DNA of 52,679 bases from Vreelandella arcis (lineage in GTDB: Bacteria; Pseudomonadota; Gammaproteobacteria; Pseudomonadales; Halomonadaceae). The notes beneath the pieces were generated by a model. It was not told where the DNA came from, did no database searches, and saw only the letters and a list, made by a program, of their open reading frames with translations. Where the stretch lies: contig NZ_FNII01000021.1 in assembly GCF_900103865.1 (NCBI RefSeq), forward strand, positions 1 through 52,679, given 5' to 3'. Each line of letters opens with the position of its first letter. The stretch's first letter is position 1. The position numbers and the translations under genes are program-made. This document shows, piece after piece, positions 18,595 to 28,222 of the stretch.

Positions 18595-19266
18595 ATGACC
18601 CAAGACGAACTTAAGGCCGCCGTCGCCGATAAAGCGATCAGCGAGATTCAATCCTGGCTTGAAAGAGATACCGTGCTGGGTATCGGCACCGGCTCAACGG
18701 CCGACCTATTTATCGATCGTTTAGGCCCCTTACGCGATCAATTTAAGGGGGCGGTGGCAAGCTCCGAGGCTAGCACTCAGCGGCTTAAGTCGCTGGGCAT
18801 TGAGGTATTCGAGCTGAATAGCGTAGGCACGGTGCCTTTCTATATCGACGGCGCCGACGAAGTAAACGCTAACTTACAAATGATTAAAGGCGGCGGTGCC
18901 GCGCTCACTCGAGAAAAAATCGTCGCTGCCTGTGCCGAGCGTTTCATCTGCATTGCCGACCATTCTAAGTATGTTGCCCAGCTAGGCCATTTTCCGTTGC
19001 CGGTGGAAGTTATCCCCATGGCTCGCTCTTACGTTGCCCGCGAGCTTGTCGCCCTTGGAGCCGAGCCCGTGTATCGGCAGGGCGTGGTCACCGACAACGG
19101 CAACCAAATTATCGACTGCTTTAACTTTATGATCGACGACCCTGTGGCCATGGAAGCGAAAATTAACGCTATCGTCGGCGTGGTGACCAACGGCTTATTT
19201 GCCGCCCGAGGCGCCGATATTCTTCTCTTAGGCAAAGCAGATGGCGTGGAGCGCATAGCGCTTTGA
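18595..19266 (+). CDS. rpiA: Ribose-5-phosphate isomerase A
   Basis: Interconverts ribose 5-phosphate and ribulose 5-phosphate in the pentose phosphate pathway. The 223-residue protein shows [13 protein letters not shown] (about 30-42, phosphate loop), [23 protein letters not shown] with the catalytic acidic residues (near 82-90) and [16 protein letters not shown] with the catalytic lysine/glutamate. Length is standard. It is divergent from ilvA, a pairing also seen in Pseudomonas and other gammaproteobacteria, and converges on waaA. Confidence 0.97.
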   Translation: MTQDELKAAVADKAISEIQSWLERDTVLGIGTGSTADLFIDRLGPLRDQFKGAVASSEASTQRLKSLGIEVFELNSVGTVPFYIDGADEVNANLQMIKGGGAALTREKIVAACAERFICIADHSKYVAQLGHFPLPVEVIPMARSYVARELVALGAEPVYRQGVVTDNGNQIIDCFNFMIDDPVAMEAKINAIVGVVTNGLFAARGADILLLGKADGVERIAL

Positions 19267-19308
19267 TAATCGCCTAAAGGAAATCGAATATACCGGCGTC
19301 AAGGGTTG

Positions 19309-20601
19309 TTACCGGGCTAGTAGCGGCGCCAAGCCTGTCAGGGTACGGGCCAGCGCGCCTTTTTGTGCCTCAATCGTCGCGCGCCCGGCTTGCCCAGCCT
19401 GCTGGGCGCGCTCAGGGTCAGCAAAGTAGGCCACCAAAGCGTCTGCCAAGGCTTCAGGGCTATCGACCAACGTTAGCGCACCTGCCGCTTGCAGCGGTTC
19501 AGCCACGTCGGCAAAATTCTCAATCGAGGGGCCGCTGAGTACCGGCCTGCCGAGAGCGGCCGGTTCCAAAACATTGTGGCCGCCCAAGGGCACCAAACTG
19601 CCGCCCACGTAAGCCACACTGCCTGCCGCATACAACGCTGACAACTCACCCAACGTATCCGCCAAGTACACCGCTGTTTGCGGGGTAACGGGCTGCTGCT
19701 GACTACGGCGACTTATTGACCAGCCTTCATTGCGGCAGAGCGTCGCCACTTCATCAAAGCGCTTTGGATGACGCGGTACCACAACTAAAAGCGCATTAGG
19801 GTAGCGTGTGCGCAGTTGGCGGTGGGCCTGAAGTAGCTGCGTTTCTTCTCCGTCACGCGTGGAGCCCGCTACCCATACTGGGCGTTGGCCCCACTGCTGA
19901 TGTAAGCGCTCACCCTCTTCAAGTGCCCTTTCCTGAGTGGGTATTTCAAATTTTAACGAACCCACCACGCTGGTTACTTCAGCGCTGCATCCCAGGGAGT
20001 TAAATCGATCGGCATCAGCCGAGGATTTGGCCGCCAACCAGCTAACGTTCGCCAGGGTAGTGGCCATCAATGGCCGCCACCGCTGATAGCGTGTAAAGGC
20101 GCGGGGAGACAAGCGCCCATTGACCACAGCCACGGGCACTGCCTGATGACGGCAAGCGTGAAGCAAGTTGGGCCACAGTTCGGTTTCAAACATGATCGCC
20201 AGCGCGGGCTTCACCCTGGCGACAAAGCGCTTAGCGGCCCCCGGGTAGTCGAGCGGCAAGAACCGATGGGCAAGCCGTGGCTGGTCAGTTTCGGATTGTT
20301 CATGAATCAGCGCCTGGGCCTGCTGGGCACCGGTAGCCGTCAGGGTAGTTACCAGCAGGCTGTAATCAGGATAACGCGCTAACAAGCCCTCAATCAGCGG
20401 ACGAGCGGCGCGAACTTCGCCTACCGAAGCGCAGTGCAGCCAAAGTCGCGGCCCTGGCGGCAGCGGGCCAAGGCGTAAGCCAAGCCGCTGCAGACGAGAG
20501 TAAGTGGGCACTTGCTCACGCCAAATACGCCAGGTAATCAGCGGCGACAGTAAATACAGCACCGCTGAGTAAGCAAGCCGAGGCCAGGTGGGTACCGCCA
20601 T
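19309..20601 (-). CDS. waaA: Kdo transferase (3-deoxy-D-manno-octulosonic acid transferase)
   Basis: Adds Kdo from CMP-Kdo to lipid A precursor at the inner membrane. The 430-residue GT30 protein starts with a hydrophobic anchor (LAYSAVLYLLSPLITW), then LWLHCASVGEVRAARPLIEGL, the MFETELWPNLL motif, WVAGSTRDGEE and the nucleotide-sugar site GHNVLEPAALGRPVLSGP. It translates from a TAATG overlap with hldE, so coupling is likely. Because a KdkA kinase lies nearby, I infer that the enzyme transfers a single Kdo that is then phosphorylated, as in Haemophilus and Vibrio; this cannot be read from its own sequence. Confidence 0.96.
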   Translation of the reverse strand: MAVPTWPRLAYSAVLYLLSPLITWRIWREQVPTYSRLQRLGLRLGPLPPGPRLWLHCASVGEVRAARPLIEGLLARYPDYSLLVTTLTATGAQQAQALIHEQSETDQPRLAHRFLPLDYPGAAKRFVARVKPALAIMFETELWPNLLHACRHQAVPVAVVNGRLSPRAFTRYQRWRPLMATTLANVSWLAAKSSADADRFNSLGCSAEVTSVVGSLKFEIPTQERALEEGERLHQQWGQRPVWVAGSTRDGEETQLLQAHRQLRTRYPNALLVVVPRHPKRFDEVATLCRNEGWSISRRSQQQPVTPQTAVYLADTLGELSALYAAGSVAYVGGSLVPLGGHNVLEPAALGRPVLSGPSIENFADVAEPLQAAGALTLVDSPEALADALVAYFADPERAQQAGQAGRATIEAQKGALARTLTGLAPLLAR

Positions 20602-22031
20602 TAGTGCTCGCGATCCAGAATCGAGCTGATCATCGCCGTGGTCGACACGCCATCTTCAAAGCCCAGTACTTTGACCTCACCGCCGCTAGCAATCACCGCT
20701 TCGCCGCCGGCGATATCTTCCGGAAGATAGTCGCCGCCTTTGACCAAAATATCCGGCAGTACGGCTTCAATGAGCGCTTGAGGGGTATCATCGCTAAAGG
20801 CGACGACCCAATCCACAGCGCCCAACCCTGCCAGCACCTGCATACGGCGATTAAGTGGATTAATCGGCCGCTTGGGCCCTTTTAAACGACCGATGGAAGC
20901 ATCGTCATTCACCGCGACAATCAAACGCTCGCCCAGCCGTTTTGCCTGTTCGAGATACGCCACATGCCCAGCGTGCAGAATATCAAAGCAGCCGTTAGTC
21001 ATGACGACACGTTCGCCGCGATGCTGGGCAGCCCGCACTGCCTCAATTAAGGAGGGCTGCCCAATGACGCCATACTCGGCGAGCTTATCGCCATGCAGGG
21101 CGGTATAAAGCTCGGCGATCGACAGCGTCGCGGTACCGGGTTTAGCAACCACCAGTCCCGCGCCCAGGTTGGCAAGCATCATGGCCTCAGCCAGTGCATG
21201 GCCGGATGCCAGCGCTAGCCCCATCAGCCCAATCACGGTATCGCCCGCGCCTGTCACGTCAAACACTTCTTGGGCACGGGTAGGTAAATGTAGCGGATCC
21301 TGACCATCGCAAATGAGTGTCATGCCTTTTTCGCTGCGGGTGATCAGCAACGCTTCCAGTTCAAGCTCGACGCGCAGCGCTTCTCCCCGACGGGCGAGCT
21401 CGGCATCACTGTGGCAAGCACCGACAATCGCTTCAAATTCAGTGAGATTAGGGGTGATTAAACTCGCCCCACGATATTTGCTGAAATCGCTACCCTTGGG
21501 ATCAATCAATACACGTTTGCCCTGTGCACGCGCCGACGAAATCAGCTTTTCCACCTGGTTCAGTGTGCCCTTGCCGTAGTCGGAAAGAATCATCACGTCA
21601 CAGCTGGGCAGCGCTTGCTCCACTTGGGTTATCAGGTCACTCGTATCGACACCGTCCAGGCGCTGTTCGAAATCCAGACGCAGCAACTGTTGATTACGGC
21701 TCATGACACGCAGCTTGGTGATCGTGGGTATATCGGCACTGCACTGAAAGTGAGTACTTACATTGGAGTCGGCAAGGCGTGTCTTGAGCAACTCCGCATT
21801 TTCATCGGTGCCGACCACTCCCGCCAACGCCACGTGCGCACCCAAGGCGGCAATATTCAGCGCCACGTTTGCGGCTCCACCGGGGCGGTCGTCGGCATCC
21901 TCGACGCGGACAACCGGTACCGGCGCTTCTGGTGATATGCGCGAGGTGCCGCCATGCCAATAGCGGTCTAACATCACGTCGCCCACAACGAGAACGCGGC
22001 CATGCTCCAGAGCGGTTAAATCAACTTTCAT
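20601..22031 (-). CDS. hldE: Bifunctional heptose-7-phosphate kinase / heptose-1-phosphate adenylyltransferase
   Basis: Catalyses two steps of ADP-heptose synthesis: phosphorylation at C1 of heptose 7-phosphate and, after GmhB removes the 7-phosphate, adenylylation. The 476-residue protein joins a PfkB-type kinase (residues 1 to about 320; [16 protein letters not shown] and the [11 protein letters not shown] catalytic motif) and a nucleotidyltransferase domain (about 345-476; [23 protein letters not shown]). Its stop overlaps waaA (TAATG) and its start overlaps the upstream heptosyltransferase by 11 nt. The partner phosphatase gmhB and epimerase hldD are both in this window. Confidence 0.97.
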   Translation of the reverse strand: MKVDLTALEHGRVLVVGDVMLDRYWHGGTSRISPEAPVPVVRVEDADDRPGGAANVALNIAALGAHVALAGVVGTDENAELLKTRLADSNVSTHFQCSADIPTITKLRVMSRNQQLLRLDFEQRLDGVDTSDLITQVEQALPSCDVMILSDYGKGTLNQVEKLISSARAQGKRVLIDPKGSDFSKYRGASLITPNLTEFEAIVGACHSDAELARRGEALRVELELEALLITRSEKGMTLICDGQDPLHLPTRAQEVFDVTGAGDTVIGLMGLALASGHALAEAMMLANLGAGLVVAKPGTATLSIAELYTALHGDKLAEYGVIGQPSLIEAVRAAQHRGERVVMTNGCFDILHAGHVAYLEQAKRLGERLIVAVNDDASIGRLKGPKRPINPLNRRMQVLAGLGAVDWVVAFSDDTPQALIEAVLPDILVKGGDYLPEDIAGGEAVIASGGEVKVLGFEDGVSTTAMISSILDREH

Positions 22032-23115
22032 CCATGGTTCCTGTGGTTGGGTGCGCCGTATATGTCAGCAGTGCCTCTAACTTGGCAATCACGTCATCAA
22101 CCTTGATGAGCGCCATGGCATCGGCATGGCGAACGCGCTGCCCCCAGCTTACCTCTTCCACTAATTTTTGCAGGTAGGTGCGCAGCGCATCCGGGTAAGC
22201 ATTAACGGCAAAATCTCGCCATAGGTAGGGCGCTGCACGCTGGGGATTGGTCGTAGCGTAAAGCCCTAGTGTCGGAGTGCCCATTGCGTTTGACATATGA
22301 GCAGGGCCAGTATCCGGCGAAACCACTGCGCGCGCGCCATCAACCAGCGCTAAAAGGCCCTTTAACGACGTTTTACCAATAGCATTGATGACGCTTCCTG
22401 GCTGACAGAGAGCTTCAATTTGCTCACCGATCTCACGCTCAAGCGAACTGCCGCCGCCAGTCAACACGCTTTTCAGGCCGTGCTGAACCCACGCATATTC
22501 AATCACGCTGGCATACCCTTCTACCGACCAGTTACGAAAATTGCGTAGCCGCACGTTGCTGCATGGATTAATCACCAAATAAGGGGCTTCACCGCTAATC
22601 GTGCGTGCTTCGTCATACGCAGCAGGAGGCACCGGCAAATCCCACTCTAGTGGCCCCTCTTCGACACCCAGCAAATGTGCGAAATCCATAAATGATTCCA
22701 ACACATGAGGGTTGGTTCTGGGCGCAATATGGAGCTGGGTAAATCGGTGCTGGGCATCCTTAGCGCGGGCCTTGTCATAGCCCACACGCACATTGGCCTT
22801 CAACCCAAGCGATAAAACACTCGCGCGAATGGCTTGCTGCATGTGCAAAAGTACGTCGAAACGCGTGCCCGCCAATTCACGCCAAAGGGCACGCATCCCT
22901 TTAAGCCCGGTCGACTTGTCGTACACAACAAACTCGACCCCGGAAAGACCGGCCAGTAAACTGTATTCCCCTTTGCCGATAATCCAGGTAATGCGCGCGT
23001 GCGGCCACTGGCGTTGCAACGCTCGCACCGTGGGCACGAGGTTACACACGTCTCCCAAGGCGGAGAGGCGCAAAATGGCAATATGATTGGGTTGAACTGG
23101 CAGAGAGGGCTTCAT
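22021..23115 (-). CDS. GT9 heptosyltransferase, OpsX/heptosyltransferase I-like
   Basis: ADP-heptose:LPS glycosyltransferase (GT9). From ATG 23115 the 364-residue protein opens with [20 protein letters not shown], has [41 protein letters not shown] and the donor-site motif [24 protein letters not shown]. The frame extends 60 codons upstream across the start of kdkA, but that part is not family-like. It resembles OpsX-type heptosyltransferase I more than enterobacterial WaaC, and OpsX enzymes use phosphorylated Kdo; the adjacent divergent kdkA fits. Which heptose it adds is inference. A clear paralogue lies at 25838-26881. Confidence 0.85.
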   Translation of the reverse strand: MKPSLPVQPNHIAILRLSALGDVCNLVPTVRALQRQWPHARITWIIGKGEYSLLAGLSGVEFVVYDKSTGLKGMRALWRELAGTRFDVLLHMQQAIRASVLSLGLKANVRVGYDKARAKDAQHRFTQLHIAPRTNPHVLESFMDFAHLLGVEEGPLEWDLPVPPAAYDEARTISGEAPYLVINPCSNVRLRNFRNWSVEGYASVIEYAWVQHGLKSVLTGGGSSLEREIGEQIEALCQPGSVINAIGKTSLKGLLALVDGARAVVSPDTGPAHMSNAMGTPTLGLYATTNPQRAAPYLWRDFAVNAYPDALRTYLQKLVEEVSWGQRVRHADAMALIKVDDVIAKLEALLTYTAHPTTGTMDES

Positions 23116-23185
23116 GCGCTTAGCGGCACTCCGGCAAGAAAATAAGCTGATTTTACATGATGCAGACAGTTTATGTGACGCTGCC

Positions 23186-23827
23186 ATGTCATACCAACCC
23201 GATCCCGCCCTGTTCAGAGCAGAATACTGGCAATCGCGCAATTTAGTGGTGGGCGAAGCACCCGGCCGGGGCAGCAGCCTTTTTTTACAGGCCACCCCTA
23301 CGGAGCAATGGGTTTTGCGCCCTTACCGGCGAGGCGGCCTAGCCGCCAAACTAAGCCAAAAACGCTACCTCTGGCTAGGTGCTGAGCGCACCCGCGGCTT
23401 TCGCGAAATGCGCCTCACGGCCGACCTGTTCGAGCAAGGCTTACCTGTCCCGCGCCCTATCGCTACTTGCGTGGTTCGTCATGGGCTCAGCTACGAAGCT
23501 GCCTTGATCACTCAGCGCATCAGCGGTGCCAAAGCGTTAGCTGAGTTGATCGTCAACCATCTGGCGGATGAAGCGCTCTTGCAACGCGTAGGCGCCATGA
23601 TACGACGCTTTCACCAAGCACAGCTTGATCATGTTGACCTAAACGCCCGCAATATTTTGATTGATGCCAACGGCGCGCCATGGCTGATTGACTTGGATCG
23701 CTGCCGATTGCGCCAACCGGGTAAGTGGCAGAACGCGAATTTGGAGAGGCTTGAGAAGTCCATACACAAGTTTGATTCAAGCCTGTCGATCTACCCTGTT
23801 CTTCAAGGATATCGCTCAACAAGCTGA
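23186..23827 (+). CDS. kdkA: 3-deoxy-D-manno-octulosonic acid (Kdo) kinase
   Basis: Kinase-fold enzyme that phosphorylates the single inner-core Kdo of lipopolysaccharide at O4. The 213-residue product has an N-terminal GRGSSLFLQ glycine-rich stretch, [29 protein letters not shown], and the catalytic loop [12 protein letters not shown] followed by [11 protein letters not shown] (DFG-like). These are the KdkA/WaaP fold hallmarks. ATG 23186 gives a typical N terminus; an ATG at 23114 in the same frame overlaps the divergent heptosyltransferase start and is a possible alternative. Its 3' end overlaps manC by 12 nt on the opposite strand. Confidence 0.88.
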   Translation: MSYQPDPALFRAEYWQSRNLVVGEAPGRGSSLFLQATPTEQWVLRPYRRGGLAAKLSQKRYLWLGAERTRGFREMRLTADLFEQGLPVPRPIATCVVRHGLSYEAALITQRISGAKALAELIVNHLADEALLQRVGAMIRRFHQAQLDHVDLNARNILIDANGAPWLIDLDRCRLRQPGKWQNANLERLEKSIHKFDSSLSIYPVLQGYRSTS

Positions 23828-25234
23828 TCCAGCACGGCCGTATTGATCCTCGAAGCGAACGATATCGTCTTCGCCAAGGTAGCTGCCGGACTGTACCTCT
23901 ATCAGTTCAAGTGGCAGCGTGCCGGGGTTTTTCAGCGCGTGGATCTGGCCGATGGGAATGTAGGTCGATTCATTTTCAGACACAAGGTAACTTATCTCTC
24001 CGTTAGTCACCTCCGCCGTGCCGGACACCACTATCCAGTGTTCTGCCCGGTGATGATGCATTTGTACTGAGAGCTTTGCGCCAGGGTTCACCGTGATGCG
24101 TTTGACCTGGTAACGCTGGCCTCTATCTACCGATTCGTAGCGCCCCCAAGGACGATAGACAACCCGATGATTTTTGAACTCGTCTCGTCCCTCCAACTTG
24201 AGTCGCTCGACAATTTTTTTAACGTCTTGCGTTTTATGCCTATCAGCCACTAACACGGCATCCTTGGTTTCGATAATGACAAGGTCTTCAAGACCTATCG
24301 CGACCACCAAGCGGCTCTCAGAACGCATCAGGGTATTGCGGGTATCTTCCTGAATGACATCACCATGATAGCTGTTACCCAACTCGCACTTATCGCTTAA
24401 CTCCCATATTGACGACCAAGCGCCCAGGTCACTCCAGCGCGCCGCCAAGGGCACGACGGCGGCATGCCGAGTTTTCTCCATCACGGCATAATCTACCGAT
24501 ATGTCATCGCATTGGGCGAAGGCGTCTTTATCAATACGCGTGAAATCCAGATCCTTCGTTGTATGCGTCATTGCTTGATGGCAGGCACGAAGCATATCGG
24601 GGTAGAAGCACTCCAGCTCCTGCAAGTAGCGACTCGCTCGAAACAGGAACATGCCGCTATTCCACAGATATTCGCCACTTTCCATGTAAGCAGCGGCCGT
24701 CGCCGCGTCAGGCTTTTCGACAAAACGCCTGACACCATAACCCGATCCCAGCGGTGCCCCCTGATGAATATAACCGTACCCGGTTTCAGCGCTGGTGGGC
24801 ACCACACCGAAGGTGACCAAACAATCGAGCTCTGCAAGCGACTGCGCCTGCTTGATACTGTCGTGGAACTGCGCGACATCCTGAATCAGATGGTCAGCAG
24901 CCAACACCAGCAATAGAGGGTCAGCGCCGTCTTGAGTGGCGGCAATGGCCGCCAAGGCAATCGCAGGTGCCGTGTTGCGCCCGACCGGCTCCAGCAATAT
25001 GTGACGGTTATCGGTATCGATCTGGCGTAACTGTTCTGCCACCAGAAAGCGATGTTCCTCGTTGCATATGACGATGGGCGCTTGTGTTTCAAGCCCATCA
25101 AGACGCCCTAATGTCTTTTGCAACATGGTGGGGCCGCCATCAAATGACAGAAATTGCTTGGGATACAATTGACGTGATAATGGCCATAGTCTTGATCCAC
25201 CACCCCCTGCCAGGACAACAGGCAATAATGACAT
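23816..25234 (-). CDS. manC: Mannose-1-phosphate guanylyltransferase / mannose-6-phosphate isomerase
   Basis: Type II bifunctional enzyme making GDP-mannose. The 472-residue protein has the nucleotidyltransferase loop [15 protein letters not shown] (about 7-21), [10 protein letters not shown], the substrate segment [12 protein letters not shown], and a C-terminal cupin isomerase domain ([20 protein letters not shown] and [11 protein letters not shown]). It supplies GDP-mannose for core or exopolysaccharide mannose or for derived sugars; no GDP-mannose-modifying enzyme is in the window. It is a single gene facing kdkA, placed within the core-LPS cluster. Confidence 0.95.
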   Translation of the reverse strand: MSLLPVVLAGGGGSRLWPLSRQLYPKQFLSFDGGPTMLQKTLGRLDGLETQAPIVICNEEHRFLVAEQLRQIDTDNRHILLEPVGRNTAPAIALAAIAATQDGADPLLLVLAADHLIQDVAQFHDSIKQAQSLAELDCLVTFGVVPTSAETGYGYIHQGAPLGSGYGVRRFVEKPDAATAAAYMESGEYLWNSGMFLFRASRYLQELECFYPDMLRACHQAMTHTTKDLDFTRIDKDAFAQCDDISVDYAVMEKTRHAAVVPLAARWSDLGAWSSIWELSDKCELGNSYHGDVIQEDTRNTLMRSESRLVVAIGLEDLVIIETKDAVLVADRHKTQDVKKIVERLKLEGRDEFKNHRVVYRPWGRYESVDRGQRYQVKRITVNPGAKLSVQMHHHRAEHWIVVSGTAEVTNGEISYLVSENESTYIPIGQIHALKNPGTLPLELIEVQSGSYLGEDDIVRFEDQYGRAGSAC

Positions 25235-25421
25235 ATCAGGATAATCCTAGGATTTTGGAGAAATCATTGTGTTGAGTGCCAAGGCTTGAAAAGGTTCGGA
25301 GCGGGTATCAAAGGCCTCTCTCTTCGTGTCAGGCTCGCTGCTACTGAGTAGAAACATACCTGACCCGGCCCCCATTAATTTGCCAAGTGGGAGCTATCCA
25401 TAATGCACCGGGAGAATACCC

Positions 25422-25826
25422 ATGAAAGACACTATCGAAGTGCCGCTGTCGTTCGGTGAGGTGCTGGACAAGATCACGATATTGGAAATTAAATCCGAGC
25501 GTATCGAGAACGAGGAAAAAATCAGCAACGTACGCTTGGAGCTGGACGCGCTGAATAGTATCTGGGAGCACGAGATTCATGCTTCATCACGGATTGGGGA
25601 CTTACGTGTTCAAATGAAATCCGTCAACGAAGAGCTTTGGGACATAGAGGACGATATCCGTGCCCAGGAAGCAAAGCAGGATTTCGGGCCCCAGTTTGTC
25701 TCCCTCTCGCGGTCAGTCTATTTCACCAATGACCGACGTGCCGCCATCAAAAAAGACGTGAACTTGCACCTTGGATCACGGTTTGTTGAAGAAAAGTCTT
25801 ATCAGGACTATACCTCAACCCCCTGA
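25422..25826 (+). CDS. DUF6165-like protein, unknown function
   Basis: A 134-residue protein resembling the DUF6165 family, found in polysaccharide and LPS loci. The N terminus (EVPLSFGEVLDKITILEIKSERI, about 6-28) is the conserved part, followed by a helical, charged middle and a second conserved segment (YFTNDRRAAIKKDVNLHLGSRFVEEKSY) at the C terminus. It looks cytosolic and alpha-helical with no membrane segment. ATG 25422 has a GGGAG ribosome-binding site. It sits alone on the plus strand, converging on the second heptosyltransferase with 11 nt between. Family name is from memory; role is unknown, possibly a glycosylation accessory. Confidence 0.8.
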   Translation: MKDTIEVPLSFGEVLDKITILEIKSERIENEEKISNVRLELDALNSIWEHEIHASSRIGDLRVQMKSVNEELWDIEDDIRAQEAKQDFGPQFVSLSRSVYFTNDRRAAIKKDVNLHLGSRFVEEKSYQDYTSTP

Positions 25827-25837
25827 TATTTCGGTTA

Positions 25838-26881
25838 CTATGCTGACTTGAAACGTTTTTCCATCCACAAGTCCAACTGGTCAGTGGCATCATCAAGCGA
25901 AATCATGTCCATGGCACCCTCAAATTCCGCTTTTGCCCCCCAGCGAGCCTGAGAAACCGTCTTGCCCGTGAACTTGTGTAATGCATCGGGATAGCAGTTA
26001 ACGCACCATGCCAAGGAGTTGTAAGGGCCGGATCGATCAGGATTGCTAGCGGCGTAAAGACCCAACACATCGGTACCCATGGCATTGGCAATATGCGCCG
26101 GCCCGCTATCCGGTGATACGAGCAAGTCCGCGCGCTCAAGAAGCGCCGTTAATTGTTTGAGGGTATCCTGGCCACAGATATTCACGACTTTTTCGTTCAT
26201 CAAGTCTTCAATTTCGCGACATATGGTCTTTTCAAACTCTGCTGGGCTGCCCACCAAAATGACGTTAGCACCATGAGCGACGACAGCATAATCTGCCAAC
26301 TGAGCGTATCGTTGTGATGACCAGTTGCGCAGGGCGTGGCTGGCACAGGGACTGATAACGAAGTTTATACAGTCTTGCGCACAGTATTCGCGAGCCAGCG
26401 AATAATCTGCGTCGTTCAGCGGAATATGCCATCTCGGTGGTGCCGGCACCAGAACCAGAGGATCGAGAAAGCTGGCCAGACAATCGCGGACATGTTGTTC
26501 GGCTTCACTGGCAATGCGTCTGTTGATGAAAAGGCTGTGCAGATCCTTACTACGAGCCTTGTCATAGCCCACCTTGATGGTGGCTGGGATCAAAGCCGCG
26601 GCAAGATTGGCGCGTAATGAGACCTGCATATGCAGAAGTGCATCGAAATGTCTTCCCCGCATAGCACGACGTAACGCTTTGTAGCCTTCAAGCCCCGCTT
26701 TTTTGTCAAAGACGATGAACTCCACACCCGGTAAATCGCCGACCAATTTGGCTTCCAGCTTGCCGATCACCCAGGTGATTGCAATACCAGGAGCTTGAGC
26801 CTGCAAACTTTTTACAACCGGTATGACGTGCGTCACATCACCTAACGCAGACAGTCGCATAATGCAGACGGAGTTAAGCAT
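25838..26881 (-). CDS. GT9 heptosyltransferase, second OpsX-like copy
   Basis: ADP-heptose glycosyltransferase of family GT9, 347 residues. It follows its paralogue at 22021-23115 closely: [76 protein letters not shown] and LVSPDSGPAHIANAMGTDVLGLYA. Shared motifs suggest duplication or acquisition of a relative, giving a second heptose addition. It might be the true heptosyltransferase I, with the other adding a later heptose; sequence alone does not decide. It converges on the DUF6165-like gene, and 26882-27235 upstream is non-coding. Confidence 0.85.
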   Translation of the reverse strand: MLNSVCIMRLSALGDVTHVIPVVKSLQAQAPGIAITWVIGKLEAKLVGDLPGVEFIVFDKKAGLEGYKALRRAMRGRHFDALLHMQVSLRANLAAALIPATIKVGYDKARSKDLHSLFINRRIASEAEQHVRDCLASFLDPLVLVPAPPRWHIPLNDADYSLAREYCAQDCINFVISPCASHALRNWSSQRYAQLADYAVVAHGANVILVGSPAEFEKTICREIEDLMNEKVVNICGQDTLKQLTALLERADLLVSPDSGPAHIANAMGTDVLGLYAASNPDRSGPYNSLAWCVNCYPDALHKFTGKTVSQARWGAKAEFEGAMDMISLDDATDQLDLWMEKRFKSA

Positions 26882-27235
26882 ACGTGTTTCGCCTCTTATA
26901 CCGCGGGATTTTTAACTATTTCTTAAATACAAACTGACCGTCACTTCCAGATATTGTTCATCGTAAGCTAAGGCAACATGTCGGAGGCTCTGTACTCACG
27001 TACCTTGCATCAACCAGGTTTCAAATTGGTTACTCAGCGCACTATCGGTGTGCGCAACTTTGCAGATTGCCTTAACGATCACAAAGCACGCCACGAACGA
27101 CCAGTTTCGCCTGTATCGATCGCCCAGGCATGTACAAAAAAGCTTAAATCAGAGGTACTGGGGAAGGTGCAAGCAAGTTGAATCCGGACATGGGAAGCTA
27201 TCGCAACCTTCACGGCTCTCACACAGCAAGCTGAT
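26882..27235. other. Non-coding gap inside the LPS region
   Basis: Of 354 bases, the plus-strand frame 26978-27181 (67 codons) shows no recognisable domain and has no convincing ribosome-binding site. The minus strand here must hold the promoter of the second heptosyltransferase, but I could not pick one with confidence. No repeat, tRNA or hairpin of note was found. Confidence 0.5.
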
Positions 27236-28132
27236 CTAGGATTTCCTGGATGGCCACATAAAGTTTTCAGGGGTTTGCTCAGGATCAAGGGGGCCAGATT
27301 CTGTTTCCGGCTGACAATGCTGTAATGCTTCAACCACACGCTCAAGCGCTTCAGCGCCATGCGTATTCTGGGTCACTTTTTGCCACCACTCTCTGTGGAC
27401 AGCTTTCACTTTCACCGGCACCGTCGGCAGGCCTAAGTATTGCGCCATGGCCAGCCGATGCAAACCACGGTTTATTTTTATCAAACGACCGCATCTACTT
27501 ACCACAACGCCTAATTCATCTTTACCTCGATCCTGATCAAAACCATTGCGCTTCATATCATCTATAAAACTTAGATAAACACGCAGGTAAGCGAGAATAC
27601 GCTCTTCCGAGTCAAGAAAAATACCTAAATGGTGAGAAGACCAGGGGCGGCCTTTATCAATATAAGCTTTGTAACGGTAAAACGCATCGCTCTGAGTTAA
27701 ATCATTGCGATTTAGCACCAGGTCACTAATGAAACGGTAACGTGAGCCATAACGAAGATCCCCACGCCTCAGATCCCAATCTCCGCTCCAAATGAACGCC
27801 GAAATTGGAGGTCGTTGACGCTTAGGAAGTTGACGCCAATCCCGGATACGCACTAGATCCCTTGGGTTTACATGAATTATCAACTTATTGTTGAGGTCCC
27901 GTTCGACTGCACGACGTGGGAGCCCCATATGCTCCACTATATTCCTTCCAGGAACGCCGGACTTCCATAGCTGGAAGATCGTTCGCTCGATGGGGTTGCC
28001 AACCACTGCCTGAAAACCCTCACGCACCGCCACTTGCGCCCAAGCGCGCTGTACCGGCCAATACATTCTATCGTCAGCTAATGGAAGAAATGCTGGGTCT
28101 CTTCCGGGTATAACTGGTAATTGACGTGACAC
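27236..28132 (-). CDS. Uncharacterised LPS-locus protein with ParB/sulfiredoxin-like C-terminal motif
   Basis: No named family recognised. In the GTG-started form the protein has 298 residues and is soluble. The region LGVVVSRCGRLIKINRGLHRLAMAQYLGL, then VPVKVKAVHREWW (about 220-262), resembles the ParB/Srx nucleotide-binding fold motif (G-x-HR-x-A), seen in some polysaccharide-locus proteins. The upstream part (AVVGNPIERTIFQLWKSG, then SDLVLNRNDL) has no known motif. GTG 28132 is preceded by GGAGG, so I prefer it to the TTG at 28174. It lies between the second heptosyltransferase and the YrbL-like gene, so a role in core assembly or its phosphate decoration is possible but unproven. Confidence 0.75.
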   Translation of the reverse strand: MSRQLPVIPGRDPAFLPLADDRMYWPVQRAWAQVAVREGFQAVVGNPIERTIFQLWKSGVPGRNIVEHMGLPRRAVERDLNNKLIIHVNPRDLVRIRDWRQLPKRQRPPISAFIWSGDWDLRRGDLRYGSRYRFISDLVLNRNDLTQSDAFYRYKAYIDKGRPWSSHHLGIFLDSEERILAYLRVYLSFIDDMKRNGFDQDRGKDELGVVVSRCGRLIKINRGLHRLAMAQYLGLPTVPVKVKAVHREWWQKVTQNTHGAEALERVVEALQHCQPETESGPLDPEQTPENFMWPSRKS

Positions 28133-28222
28133 TATGCCTCCAAAGCAACATGTATTTTGATACTCGAATTCCAAGTGAGTTGAGAATTTAATTCTCTACT
28201 TAAATTTTTAGCCTTAAAATCC

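Noticed and set aside
26978..27181. 67-codon plus-strand frame in the LPS gap
   Set aside because: No domain, no ribosome-binding site, and composition unlike its coding neighbours; kept only as part of the non-coding gap.
27079..27360. 93-codon minus-strand frame upstream of the second heptosyltransferase
   Set aside because: It overlaps the ParB-like gene in another frame and shows no recognisable pattern.
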